10,870 nucleotides of DNA, from positions 1-10,870 of the forward strand of contig DREN01000338.1 in NCBI GenBank assembly GCA_011051075.1, given 5' to 3'. How positions within the stretch are numbered: the first letter of the stretch is position 1; the number at the start of each line of letters is the position of its first letter. Shown one piece after another: positions 1 through 7,672 of the stretch. Below the pieces are notes generated by a model, which made no database searches, was not told the DNA's origin, and saw only the letters and a list, made by a program, of their open reading frames with translations. The position numbers and the translations under genes were made by a program. This DNA is from Deltaproteobacteria bacterium (GTDB lineage: Bacteria; Desulfobacterota; DSM-4660; Desulfatiglandales; Desulfatiglandaceae).

Positions 1-460
1 CGTTGAGGGTATCCTCACAACCGTGTTCCGGCAGAACGTGATCACACGTTTTGAACGGGCCCTTCATCAGACGCAGCGGGATCGTCCCCTTGGCTTGGAT
101 GAAATCTGCGGGGTGTGGCTGGCCGAGAACAGAAGGCTTTACGGGGAGGAGGTGAAAATGACACCCGGCTATGCCTGGGACTGGGCCCGGATTCCCCACA
201 TCTTCCACTCTCCATTCTACTGTTGCAACTACGTGTTCGGGAACCTTCTATCCATTATCCTTTTTCAGAACTGCCTGGACCGGGGAAACAGGTTCCTGGA
301 AGAGGTCGTGAGTCTTTTCAGCGCGGGCTCCTCCCGCTCGCCCAGGAAGATCCTCAGAGACATGGGCCTGGCTATTGATGCCAACTCCTTGTGGGATACT
401 GCCTTTCAGTACGTGGAAGATCTGTTCGATTCGCTGGAGCATGGAAAATCTTCTATCTAA
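1..460 (+). CDS. pepF: Oligoendopeptidase F-like M3 family metallopeptidase, C-terminal fragment
   Basis: The 5' part is outside the window. The open frame enters at base 2 and ends at the TAA at 458-460, giving about 152 residues; a GTG at 23 is in frame but is only an internal Val. The segment near bases 165-250 (G-Y-x-W-D-W...I-P-H-I-F...P-F-Y...N-Y-V-F-G-N) resembles the conserved C-terminal active-site wall of M3 oligoendopeptidases, which cut short peptides in the cytoplasm. The Zn-binding HExxH motif of the family lies upstream and cannot be seen, so catalytic integrity is untested. Full-length family members are roughly 600 residues. The tail (S-R-S-P-R-K-I-L-R-D-M-G-L) also fits the family's end. 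The gene is co-directional with the chemosensory genes but is separated from them by 164 bases containing a promoter, so it is probably a separate unit. Confidence 0.8.
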   Translation, partial: VEGILTTVFRQNVITRFERALHQTQRDRPLGLDEICGVWLAENRRLYGEEVKMTPGYAWDWARIPHIFHSPFYCCNYVFGNLLSIILFQNCLDRGNRFLEEVVSLFSAGSSRSPRKILRDMGLAIDANSLWDTAFQYVEDLFDSLEHGKSSI

Positions 461-510
461 GTGAGACAGACAAGGCGTATTGCCTGTATGCCTGAAAGTA
501 GCCTTTATAC

Positions 511-539
511 TTGTAGAAAGATAGATGATCTGCTATGAT
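511..539 (+). promoter_or_regulatory. Predicted sigma70-type promoter with extended -10 for the chemosensory operon
   Basis: The site has a -35-like TTGTAG at 511-516, a 17-base spacer and a -10 TATGAT at 534-539. The -10 is preceded by TG at 531-532, giving an extended -10 (TGCTATGAT). Transcription would start near 546, leaving a leader of about 80 bases before cheW at 625. It is the best promoter-like sequence in the 164-base gap after the peptidase gene. Nothing shows which sigma factor is used in vivo. Confidence 0.5.
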
Positions 540-624
540 TCTGGCATAAACATCTGTGTAAAGGTCCCGCTCTGTTTTACCGAATACATGGCCCTGTACC
601 GGATCCAACGGGAATGGGTAACCA

Positions 625-1077
625 ATGGGAACACCATCACACTACTTTGTTTTTTCCCTTGATGGGCAGAGATATGCCCTGACCCTTGCTGCCGTACAGA
701 AGGTGATTCGGGCAGTACAGATAACGCCTATGCCTGACGCCCCTGAAGGAGTGTTGGGAGTGATAAATATGGGCGGCCATATAATTCCCGTGCTGGATCT
801 GCGCAAACGCCTTCATCTTCCTGACCGTGAAATGGCCCTTAACGACCGGATTGTCATCTGTAAGGGATTCTCAAGGAAAATGGCATTCGTGGTCGATCTT
901 GTTGAGGGGGTGGTCGAGTTCGCCCCTGAGGAGCTGGATGAGGCCGTACAGATCCTACCCAATATGGAGCATTTCATCGAGGGTATCGGGAAACTGAACG
1001 AAGATGTTGTTCTTATCTACGATTTGGACAGGCTCTTTTCCATAGAGGAGGTCGAGAGGCTTGAGATCGGAGATTGA
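625..1077 (+). CDS. cheW: CheW-type adaptor protein (first copy)
   Basis: The product is a 150-residue single-domain CheW, the usual length of a minimal adaptor joining chemoreceptors to CheA at the inner face of the membrane. Visible hallmarks are an N-terminal strand (H-Y-F-V-F-S-L-D-G-Q-R-Y-A-L), the P-M-P-D-A-P-E-G-V-L-G-V-I-N stretch and the G-G-H-I-I-P-V-L-D-L-R-K-R-L motif at about residues 50-63. A later strand pair reads M-A-F-V-V-D-L-V-E-G-V, and the end (V-V-L-I-Y-D-L-D-R-L-F) is typical. The ATG at 625 was chosen because the fold begins immediately after it; the ribosome site is only a weak purine-rich GGGAATGGG at 611-619. It is the first gene after the promoter. By position and size it resembles WspB of Wsp systems; that role is inference. 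Confidence 0.93.
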   Translation: MGTPSHYFVFSLDGQRYALTLAAVQKVIRAVQITPMPDAPEGVLGVINMGGHIIPVLDLRKRLHLPDREMALNDRIVICKGFSRKMAFVVDLVEGVVEFAPEELDEAVQILPNMEHFIEGIGKLNEDVVLIYDLDRLFSIEEVERLEIGD

Positions 1078-1089
1078 GGGCCTTTGATT

Positions 1090-1123
1090 GCTGGAGCGTG
1101 GCAGAAATCCTGTCCCGCTCAGC
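1090..1123 (+). other. Imperfect stem-loop between cheW1 and cheR
   Basis: Starting 13 bases after the cheW stop, 1090-1104 can pair with 1110-1123. GCTGGAGCG pairs with CGCTCAGC through one bulged G, and GG-CAG pairs with CTG-T-CC, around a 5-base AAATC loop. The stem is about 13 pairs with small bulges. No U-run follows directly (the next bases are TATTGGGACATAAATT), so a classical intrinsic terminator is not supported. An RNA-processing, stability or partial attenuation element between cheW and cheR is possible. Confidence 0.4.
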
Positions 1124-1211
1124 TATTGGGACATAAATTCCTTTTCTGGAGAACCCCCTGTGGCATGGGTTGTTGAGATCTTACCAACATTTTACCCGCT
1201 CTTGCACGAAC

Positions 1212-2768
1212 ATGACTGACGGAATCCCGGACAATCTTATCTCCCGGTTGAGTGAGTATATCAACTCCAGCACGGGTCTCCACTTCCCGCGGGAGAAGTG
1301 GAACGATCTCAGACGGATTATCAGGGCCGCTGCTCGGGATCTGGGCTTTGACCGTGCGGATGCCTGTATCGAATGGCTCCTGTCTGACAGGCTGAGTCAG
1401 AGGCATAAGGAAATCCTGATCGACCATCTTACCATTGGGGAGACCTTTTTTTTCAGGGACAGGTCTGTGTTCCGCACCCTGAGGGAGAGGATACTGCCCG
1501 CATGGCACGAGGCCCATTCCGGGGCGGGGGATGTCATCAGATTCTGGAGCGCAGGCTGCTGTACCGGAGAGGAGCCTTACTCCATAGCCATGCTGATCCA
1601 TGAGACGCCCCTGTTCAGGGAACGCAGGGTCAGCATTATTGCCACGGACATGAACCCGCGTTTCATAGAAAAGGCCAGGAAGGGGATTTATACCCAATGG
1701 TCTTTTAGGGAAATCCCAGATGAGATCTTGGAGAGATACTTCAAAAAGAGGGGAAAGAACAGATTTGAAATCTCTCCGGCCATCAGGAAAATGGTAAGTT
1801 TTTCCGTGCACAACCTAATTGACGGGGGCCCCCCCCAGGGCCTTCAGGAGGGAAGGGAAGGGTACGGGAAGGCTGATATCATCTTCTGCCGCAACGCGCT
1901 CATGTACCTGTCTCCGGATATGCGGAAGAGGGCAATCCAGCAATTGATGGAACACCTCCAAGAAGGAGGGTGGCTGATCCTAAGCCCAAGCGAAAGCTCA
2001 TTTGTCCGGGAACCGGACCTCACCCTTGTCCGATTTTCCGGCGCTATCCTTCACAGAAAAGGCCCCCCGCGCAAAGAGGATATGGCTGCCAGGGCCTCCC
2101 TCCCTGGCGGGACCGATACACTCCGCCATGTGGGAATCAGTGTCCCTGTTCCTGACAGAATTACGCCCTCATTCCCTGCCCGGACCCGCATGTCCGGTTC
2201 CAGGAAAAAGGGACTGAAAAGGGAAAAACGAAAGGAGCCGAAAAAGGACCTTTATCAGGAGGGCATGGATCTTTACCGCAGGGGCCTCTACGAGGAGGCG
2301 GCGGAGAGACTGAACAGGCTCCTTTCCAACGGCGGGGTGAGACACGACCCTCTCATGGCACCCGAGCAGATGGCCCTGCTGGCAAAGACCTACGCCAACA
2401 TGGGTCGGCTCGGTGAGGCCGAAACATGGTGTAAGTGGGCGGTTAAAGCGGAAAAGCTCCACCCGGAATTTCACTATCTCCTGGCCACTGTATATCAGGA
2501 ACAGGGGCTCCTTGACAAATCCATAAGCTCCCTGAGGCACGCCATCTACCTGGAACCGGATATGGTGATGGCCTACTACCTGTTGGGGTGCCTCACAAGG
2601 GCGCAGGGAAAGGCGGATCTGTCGGAGAAATATTTCAGAAACGCCCTTGATCTGTTATCGTCCATGGAACCGGGGGAGATCGTACCCTACTCCGATGGTC
2701 TCACGGCCGAGAGGCTCAGCAAGACCCTGGAGCTGAATATTGACGGGCGTAATTTGGAGATGAGATGA
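1212..2768 (+). CDS. cheR: CheR-type chemoreceptor methyltransferase with C-terminal TPR domain
   Basis: This predicted SAM-dependent enzyme methylates receptor glutamates. With ATG 1212 as residue 1 it has 518 residues. Residues 1-70 form the helical CheR N-domain. G-E-T-F-F-F-R-D (76-83) is a CheR signature, W-S-A-G-C-C-T-G-E-E-P-Y-S (112-124) is the SAM loop, and Asp146 in A-T-D-M-N-P is the likely ribose-binding acid. D-I-I-F-C-R-N-A-L-M-Y-L (222-233) is the motif before the last strands. A basic, proline-rich linker (about 285-345) leads to TPR-like helices (about 346-490). CheR plus TPR is the WspC/FrzF architecture, not that of E. coli CheR (about 286 residues). The frame is open upstream to a TTG at 1170 (14 extra residues); neither start has a strong ribosome site, and ATG 1212 matches the family N-terminus better. 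The stop overlaps cheW2 by 4 bases (ATGA), suggesting translational coupling. Confidence 0.93.
   Translation: MTDGIPDNLISRLSEYINSSTGLHFPREKWNDLRRIIRAAARDLGFDRADACIEWLLSDRLSQRHKEILIDHLTIGETFFFRDRSVFRTLRERILPAWHEAHSGAGDVIRFWSAGCCTGEEPYSIAMLIHETPLFRERRVSIIATDMNPRFIEKARKGIYTQWSFREIPDEILERYFKKRGKNRFEISPAIRKMVSFSVHNLIDGGPPQGLQEGREGYGKADIIFCRNALMYLSPDMRKRAIQQLMEHLQEGGWLILSPSESSFVREPDLTLVRFSGAILHRKGPPRKEDMAARASLPGGTDTLRHVGISVPVPDRITPSFPARTRMSGSRKKGLKREKRKEPKKDLYQEGMDLYRRGLYEEAAERLNRLLSNGGVRHDPLMAPEQMALLAKTYANMGRLGEAETWCKWAVKAEKLHPEFHYLLATVYQEQGLLDKSISSLRHAIYLEPDMVMAYYLLGCLTRAQGKADLSEKYFRNALDLLSSMEPGEIVPYSDGLTAERLSKTLELNIDGRNLEMR
2756..2759 (+). promoter_or_regulatory. Ribosome binding site deciding the cheW2 start
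   Basis: GGAG at 2756-2759 sits 5 bases before the ATG at 2765. The alternative in-frame ATG at 2828 has no purine-rich sequence in front of it, so the upstream start, which includes the repeat-encoded tail, is preferred. Confidence 0.55.
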
Positions 2769-3343
2769 ACTTTAATAGCGGCAGAGAAGAGACAGTGATC
2801 AACCATCAATCATCTATCATCAATCCAATGGGGCCTGAGGAACAGGCCAGGGTCTTGAAGAAGAGGGCGAGGGCCCTTGCGGGAAAGACGGCAGGGGCGG
2901 AAGGACACGGGGGATACATGCAGGTGGTGGAGTTTCTCCTTGTCCGGGAAAGGTACGCACTGGAGCTGCCACACATTCGTGAGGTCTATCCCCTCAAGGA
3001 CCTTACGCCGCTGCCAGGCACTCCTGATTTTGTCCTGGGGATAATCAACGTAAGGGGGGAGATACTCTCGATAATCGATATGAAGAGATTCTTTGATCTT
3101 CCTGAGAGGAAGGGGCTTACCCCAATGAATCAGGTGATCATCCTTGAATCAGACGAGATGGCCTTCGGAATCCTGGCAGACGAGATCCTCGGCACCAGAT
3201 CCGTTCCCATGAGCGCTATCCAAAAGTCGCTGCCCACGCTTACGGGGATCAGGGCTGAATACCTTCTGGGAGTTACAGGAGAGGGCATTGTGATCTTGGA
3301 CGGGACGAGGATTCTTTCTGATAATAGTTTGCTGGTGCAGTAA
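2765..3343 (+). CDS. cheW: CheW-type adaptor protein (second copy, N-terminally extended)
   Basis: The product is a 192-residue CheW with an extension of about 50 residues before the fold. The fold begins at about residue 52 (M-Q-V-V-E-F-L-L-V-R-E-R-Y-A-L). The core F-V-L-G-I-I-N-V-R-G-E-I-L-S-I-I-D-M-K sits at about residues 89-107 and retains the N-x-R-G turn, which the first CheW lacks (N-M-G-G). The extension contains an R-V-L-K-K-R-A-R-A-L-A helix like that in front of WspD-type CheW proteins. Its first 20 residues are partly encoded by heptamer repeats (2797-2824). The start overlaps the cheR stop. Two CheW copies flanking CheR-TPR reproduce the wspB-wspC-wspD order. Separate roles for the two adaptors, for example receptor binding versus kinase binding, are inference. 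Confidence 0.92.
   Translation: MNFNSGREETVINHQSSIINPMGPEEQARVLKKRARALAGKTAGAEGHGGYMQVVEFLLVRERYALELPHIREVYPLKDLTPLPGTPDFVLGIINVRGEILSIIDMKRFFDLPERKGLTPMNQVIILESDEMAFGILADEILGTRSVPMSAIQKSLPTLTGIRAEYLLGVTGEGIVILDGTRILSDNSLLVQ
2797..2824 (+). repeat. Heptanucleotide tandem repeat (CATCAAT type) inside the 5' end of cheW2
   Basis: Four consecutive 7-base units are visible: GATCAAC, CATCAAT, CATCTAT, CATCAAT (2797-2824), followed by CC. They lie 32 bases after the ATG and encode an N-terminal tail of the type I-N-H-Q-S-S-I-I-N. The same unit recurs near the start of cheB. Confidence 0.65.
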
Positions 3344-3375
3344 TATTCACTACCCAAGGAAAATGGAGGATCGTT

Positions 3376-5277
3376 ATGCGTATGCCTTTTCAAGACAGGA
3401 GCCTTTTTTTCAAATTGCTGAGTGCCAATATCTTGATAATCCTGTTGATCGCCATATCCTGGTTTGCTGTAAGTTCCCACTACCTGAGGAAAAGCCAGAG
3501 GGCAGATGATATCCTTGAGGAGGCCAACAGTATCCTGCTTCAGGAGCTTCAACTGAGACGGGCTGAAAAGGATTTCTTTTTGCGGGGTCTCACCTCAAAG
3601 GATTTCTATGAAACGGGTCAATCAAAGTACCTGACAAAATACCGGAGAGCTTTTTCTTTGCTTCAGGATCGTCTTCGTACCCTTTCGACCTTGCTCGAGG
3701 GGGAAAATAAACAGGCCGCTGATGACCTGAAAAACGCTGCAGACAGGTACGAAGAGCTCTTTTTGAAACTGGTGGAGGCCTATAGGACGAGAGGTCATTA
3801 TAACTGGGGCGTGATGGGGGATTTGCGAAAGGCAATCCATAAGGCTGAAAAAGAGGTGGATAAAACCGGGGATCCTCATGTGCGGATCCTGCTGCTTCAA
3901 CTGAGGCGGGCTGAAAAGGATTATCTTTTAAGGGGAGAGAAGAAATATTTTCAGAAGGTAAAGGGCTATCTGGGACAGCTTAGAGAAGATATCCGCAAAC
4001 TGAACACCACATCGGGTACCGCGATCCTTGAGTCTCTGGCCTCCTATGAAAAGGCGTTCACCAGGTATCGCGCTATCCAAAGGGAGATCGGGCTTGATGA
4101 GGAAGCGGGGCTCCGGGCGGGCCTGCGCAGCGCCATACACAAGATGGAACCTGCTGCAAGACAGGTGGTGAAGAATGCAACCGTGGACAGACAGGTTGCT
4201 CAGCAGGACATCATAAAAATGAATCTGCTTACCCTGATAATGGTCCTCGTGCTTGGATGCGCCATTTTCTACTTTTTTGCACGGGGAACAGCAAGGCCCC
4301 TGCTTATTGCCGCTGAGAGCGCCCGGAAGATGGCCGCGGGCGACCTGAGCGTTGACATCCCGTTATATGAGAGAAAAGACGAGGTCGGTGTGCTGATGCG
4401 GGCCTTTCACGACATGCTTAACACGCTCAGGGATCAGACCCGCCAGATGATCGAAGGCTCAAACACCATTGCCACGTCCATCAGCGAGCTTTCGACCACA
4501 GTGGGCCAGCTTGCCTCCACCTCGGCTGAAACCTCCACCTCGGTGATAACCATCACCACAACCGTGGAGGAGGTGAAACAGACGGCCGAGGTCTCCAGTG
4601 AAAAGGCCGGTCTGGTTGCTCAGAAGTCGGAACAGACCTACGAGGTATCTGAATCGGGAAAGGATGCCGCCGACAAGACCAGAGAGGGCATGAGTGTTAT
4701 CAAAGAGGAGATGGCCTACATAGCGGACGGCATCATGAAGTTGAGCGAGCATATGCAGAGCATAGGTGAGATAATCGACAGCGTGTACGATATTGCGGAT
4801 CAGGCCAACCTCCTTGCGGTTAACGCCTCCATTGAGGCGGCCAAGGCGGGCGAATACGGCAAGGGATTTGCCGTGGTGGCACAGGAGGTAAAATCTCTGG
4901 CAGACCAGTCCAAGGAGGCGACTAATCGGGTGAGGGCCATCCTTAATGACATCCAGAAGGGCACGAGCAACGCTGTAATGGCCACGGAGCGGGGAAACAA
5001 GGCGGTTAATAAGGGAGTGGGTCTGGTGACCCGGTTAGGGGAAACCGTGGAACTGCTGGCAGAGAATATCGCCGAATCTGCCCAGTCAGCCATCCAGATA
5101 TCCGCTTCAAGCGAGCAGCAACTGGTGGGAATGAACCAGTTGGCCCAGGCCATGCAGAGCATTAAAGAGGCCAGCGCCCAGAACGTGGATGGGGCCAGGC
5201 AGTTGGAGGGGGCCATAAAGGACCTCGAGGGATTAGGACAGAGGTTGAAGGAGATGACATCGCGGTTTAAGGTTTAG
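3376..5277 (+). CDS. Methyl-accepting chemotaxis protein with HBM-like periplasmic sensor domain
   Basis: A 633-residue inner-membrane receptor. TM1 is at about residues 12-34. A long helical periplasmic region (35-280) follows, then TM2 (282-304), a HAMP domain (305-360) and the signalling coiled coil. The hairpin tip D-I-A-D-Q-A-N-L-L-A-V-N-A-S-I-E-A-A-K-A-G-E starts at about residue 471. The periplasmic part is all-helical and carries the motif L-Q-L-R-R-A-E-K-D-[FY] twice, at 58-67 and 174-183. This fits two stacked four-helix modules, the helical bimodular (HBM) design known from McpS-type receptors for organic acids; the ligand cannot be told from sequence. The C-terminus (T-S-R-F-K-V) lacks a CheR/CheB-tethering pentapeptide. 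GGAGG at 3365-3369, 6 bases upstream, supports ATG 3376. It is the only receptor in the window and the likely input of this system. Confidence 0.93.
   Translation: MRMPFQDRSLFFKLLSANILIILLIAISWFAVSSHYLRKSQRADDILEEANSILLQELQLRRAEKDFFLRGLTSKDFYETGQSKYLTKYRRAFSLLQDRLRTLSTLLEGENKQAADDLKNAADRYEELFLKLVEAYRTRGHYNWGVMGDLRKAIHKAEKEVDKTGDPHVRILLLQLRRAEKDYLLRGEKKYFQKVKGYLGQLREDIRKLNTTSGTAILESLASYEKAFTRYRAIQREIGLDEEAGLRAGLRSAIHKMEPAARQVVKNATVDRQVAQQDIIKMNLLTLIMVLVLGCAIFYFFARGTARPLLIAAESARKMAAGDLSVDIPLYERKDEVGVLMRAFHDMLNTLRDQTRQMIEGSNTIATSISELSTTVGQLASTSAETSTSVITITTTVEEVKQTAEVSSEKAGLVAQKSEQTYEVSESGKDAADKTREGMSVIKEEMAYIADGIMKLSEHMQSIGEIIDSVYDIADQANLLAVNASIEAAKAGEYGKGFAVVAQEVKSLADQSKEATNRVRAILNDIQKGTSNAVMATERGNKAVNKGVGLVTRLGETVELLAENIAESAQSAIQISASSEQQLVGMNQLAQAMQSIKEASAQNVDGARQLEGAIKDLEGLGQRLKEMTSRFKV
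3547..3574 (+). repeat. Internal 28-bp direct repeat, copy 1, in the receptor sensor domain
   Basis: This copy encodes residues 58-66 plus one base. It differs from 3895-3922 at a single base (A versus G, synonymous in an Arg codon). Such DNA-level identity within two modules of one sensor domain suggests duplication or gene conversion, not only protein-level constraint. Confidence 0.7.
3895..3922 (+). repeat. Internal 28-bp direct repeat, copy 2, in the receptor sensor domain
   Basis: This is the partner of 3547-3574, offset by exactly 348 bases (116 codons). It marks the same helix (Q-L-R-R-A-E-K-D) at the start of the second helical module. Confidence 0.7.
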
Positions 5278-5287
5278 TTGAGGGGAA

Positions 5288-7627
5288 ATGGACGAAGAGG
5301 AACTGCTCAAGAAGCTGAGAGAGGCCTTCAGGGCGGAGGCCGGGGAGCGCCTTGCAAGCATGTCATCGGGTCTGCTGGAACTTGAGAAGATCCCTGACCC
5401 TGACAAGCTGCCGCCCATACTGGAGGTGGTCTTTCGGGAGGCCCACAGCCTGAAAGGGGCTGCCCGTTCAGTCAATCTCACGGATATAGAGACCCTGTGC
5501 CAGGCCATGGAGGGGGTATTCGCGGCCATGAAGCGGGATGAGATCTCCCTCTCCGAAGGGCTGTTTGACCTGCTTCATCAGTGTGTGAGGGCGGTTGAGG
5601 ATTCCCTGGCTGCACTGGAAGGGGAGGGGACTGGGCCGACCGAAGTGATTTCAACCCTTGTGAGTACACTCGAGGGGGTCAGGGAGGGTGAGGAGGCGAA
5701 AATTCCCCACGGTCTGAGCAAAAAGGAAAGGGAATTGAGGAAGAAAGATGCAGTCCCCCCGGAGAGGGAGGATGCGCCCAAACATGCCCCGGACAGGGAA
5801 GACACAACAGAAGAAGAGCCGGTTCCGGTCCCCGGGGTTTCACAGAATATTCCGGAGACTCCGGTCAGAACGGTCTCCCCTGAGAGCGTGAGGATATCAA
5901 CCGCCAAGCTGGACTCGCTCTTTTTGAAGGTGGAGGAGCTTGTTTCCCTGAAACTATCTTCAGCAGAGCATGTGGCCGATCTCAAGGCGGTGGTACAGGG
6001 GATGCAGGACTGGACCAAGAGGTGGCGGGGAATCGAGGAAGGTCTGAAGCGCGCCGGGAGTACCACCCTGAAGGGGAATGGATCGGACAGGCTCATGGCC
6101 TTCCTTCAGTGGAACCAGGGGTTCATAGGCTCTCTGGAGAAAGGGCTGTCGGGCCTTGTCAAAGGGGCAGAGCAGCGTGGACGATCCCTGGGCCTGATGG
6201 TGGACGACCTGCTGGACGACATGAAGAGGGTCACCATGCTCCCCTTCTCCACCCTCCTTAACATCTTTCCAAGGATGATCCGCGAGATCTCACGGGATCA
6301 GGGCAAAGAGGTGGAGCTTCAGATAAAGGGTGGTGAGGTGGAGATAGATCGGAGGATCCTTGAAGAGATGAGAGACCCCATTACCCACCTGCTCCGCAAC
6401 TCCGTTGATCACGGTCTGGAGGCCCCTGAAGATAGAGAGAGGCAGGGAAAACCGCGCAGGGGCAGCATCCGTCTGATTGTTTCACAGACAGAAGGGGGGA
6501 AGGCCGGGATCATCATATCCGATGATGGAGCGGGGATTGACCTTGCACAGGTGAAAAACAAGGCCCTGAGTCTGGGAATCATCACGGAACAGGATATGGA
6601 CCGGCTATCCGAGCGGGAGGCCCTGTCGCTTATACTTGAGTCAGGGATTTCCACCAGTCCTATAATTACGGAGATCTCGGGCAGGGGACTGGGCCTTGCC
6701 ATTGTGCAGGAAAAGGTGGAGAGACTGGGAGGACATCTCATAATTGATACGACGCCCGGCAGGGGAACCTCCTTCAGGATCGAGCTCCCCGTAACCATAG
6801 CCACGTTTAGGGGAATCCTGGTCCGGGTGGGTGAAAGCTCCTTTATCCTTCCCAGTATCAGCGTGGAGCGTACTTTGAGGGTGCATCCCGATGAGATAAG
6901 GACCGTGGAGAACAGGCCCACCATCCCGTTGAACGGAAAGGCTCTCTCCCTGCTGGATCTTGCACGGGTCCTTGGTCTCAATCAGGGAGGGTACCTGGAA
7001 GAGGAAAACGGATTTCTGACGGTTGTGGTCCTGGGAACAGGAGAAAGACGAATCGGGTTCCGTGTGGATCAGGTCCTGGGCGAGCAGGAGGTACTTGTGA
7101 AGGGCCTTGGCAAACAGCTCAGGCATGTCCGGAAGATCTCGGGGGCAACGATCCTTGGGTCAGGGAGGGTGGTCCCCATCCTGAACGTGCAGGAACTCCT
7201 GACATCGCCCCCAGAGACCGCTCTCCAGGCCCGGGAATCCCGGGTTGACCATGAGAAGGAGAGGAAAAAATCGATCCTAATTGCAGAGGATTCAATAACC
7301 TCGAGGATGCTCCTCAAGAGCATATTGGAGGCGGCGGGATATTCGGTCAGGACCGCTGTTGACGGCTCAGAGGCATACACTACCCTCAAGACAGGGGAGT
7401 TCGATCTGGTAGTCTCTGACGTTGAGATGCCAAGATTGGACGGGTTCGGGCTCACCAGAAAGATCCGTGCAGATAAGAAATATGCTGACATCCCGGTAAT
7501 CCTTGTGACCGGACTTGAAACCCAGGAAGATAAGGAGAGGGGAATCGACGCAGGGGCCAATGCCTATATCGTCAAGAGCAGCTTTGACCAGAGCAATCTC
7601 CTCGAGATAGTCAGGAGAATGATTTAA
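5288..7627 (+). CDS. cheA: CheA-type hybrid histidine kinase with C-terminal receiver (HPt-dimer-ATPase-CheW-REC)
   Basis: The 779-residue central kinase. HPt domain: residues 1-112, with phospho-acceptor His53 in R-E-A-H-S-L-K-G-A-A-R. Residues 113-198 are a charged, proline-rich linker with no recognisable P2 (CheY-binding) domain. Next is an extended helical dimerisation region (about 199-335). The ATPase domain carries the N box H-L-L-R-N-S-V-D-H-G (367-376, Asn371), G1 D-D-G-A-G-I-D (412-418) and G2 G-R-G-L-G-L-A-I-V (465-473). A CheW-like regulatory domain (about 490-640) is followed by a receiver (about 660-779) with acceptor Asp711 in V-S-D-V-E-M-P. Length and layout match WspE/FrzE-type CheA, not E. 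coli CheA. The G2 box reads LGLAIV where classical CheA has VGMDVV, a shape closer to ordinary sensor kinases. It starts 10 bases after the receptor stop; the GAGG at 5280-5283 is a tight ribosome site. Confidence 0.95.
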   Translation: MDEEELLKKLREAFRAEAGERLASMSSGLLELEKIPDPDKLPPILEVVFREAHSLKGAARSVNLTDIETLCQAMEGVFAAMKRDEISLSEGLFDLLHQCVRAVEDSLAALEGEGTGPTEVISTLVSTLEGVREGEEAKIPHGLSKKERELRKKDAVPPEREDAPKHAPDREDTTEEEPVPVPGVSQNIPETPVRTVSPESVRISTAKLDSLFLKVEELVSLKLSSAEHVADLKAVVQGMQDWTKRWRGIEEGLKRAGSTTLKGNGSDRLMAFLQWNQGFIGSLEKGLSGLVKGAEQRGRSLGLMVDDLLDDMKRVTMLPFSTLLNIFPRMIREISRDQGKEVELQIKGGEVEIDRRILEEMRDPITHLLRNSVDHGLEAPEDRERQGKPRRGSIRLIVSQTEGGKAGIIISDDGAGIDLAQVKNKALSLGIITEQDMDRLSEREALSLILESGISTSPIITEISGRGLGLAIVQEKVERLGGHLIIDTTPGRGTSFRIELPVTIATFRGILVRVGESSFILPSISVERTLRVHPDEIRTVENRPTIPLNGKALSLLDLARVLGLNQGGYLEEENGFLTVVVLGTGERRIGFRVDQVLGEQEVLVKGLGKQLRHVRKISGATILGSGRVVPILNVQELLTSPPETALQARESRVDHEKERKKSILIAEDSITSRMLLKSILEAAGYSVRTAVDGSEAYTTLKTGEFDLVVSDVEMPRLDGFGLTRKIRADKKYADIPVILVTGLETQEDKERGIDAGANAYIVKSSFDQSNLLEIVRRMI

Positions 7628-7672
7628 GGGCTCACATCTATCTTTATGGCTACCAGGAGGACGGCTCAAGAA

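Noticed and set aside
461..500. Possible terminator after the peptidase gene (AGGC-GTATT-GCCT)
   Set aside because: Only about 4 pairs and no following T-run; too weak to call.
543..560. TGGCAT resembling the -24 half of a sigma54 promoter
   Set aside because: The required GC of the -12 element is not at the correct spacing, and a better sigma70-type promoter lies just upstream.
1170..1211. TTG at 1170 as the cheR start
   Set aside because: It would add 14 residues outside the CheR family alignment and has no well-spaced ribosome site. It cannot be excluded, because ATG 1212 also lacks a strong site.
1119..1811. 230-residue open frame on the minus strand inside cheR
   Set aside because: It lies wholly opposite a well-supported CheR coding region, has no recognisable domain and is proline/glycine-biased as expected from the complement of a GC-rich gene.
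6409..6981. 190-residue minus-strand open frame inside cheA
   Set aside because: It is opposite the ATPase and CheW-like domains of CheA. The composition is serine/arginine-rich shadow sequence with no motif or ribosome site.
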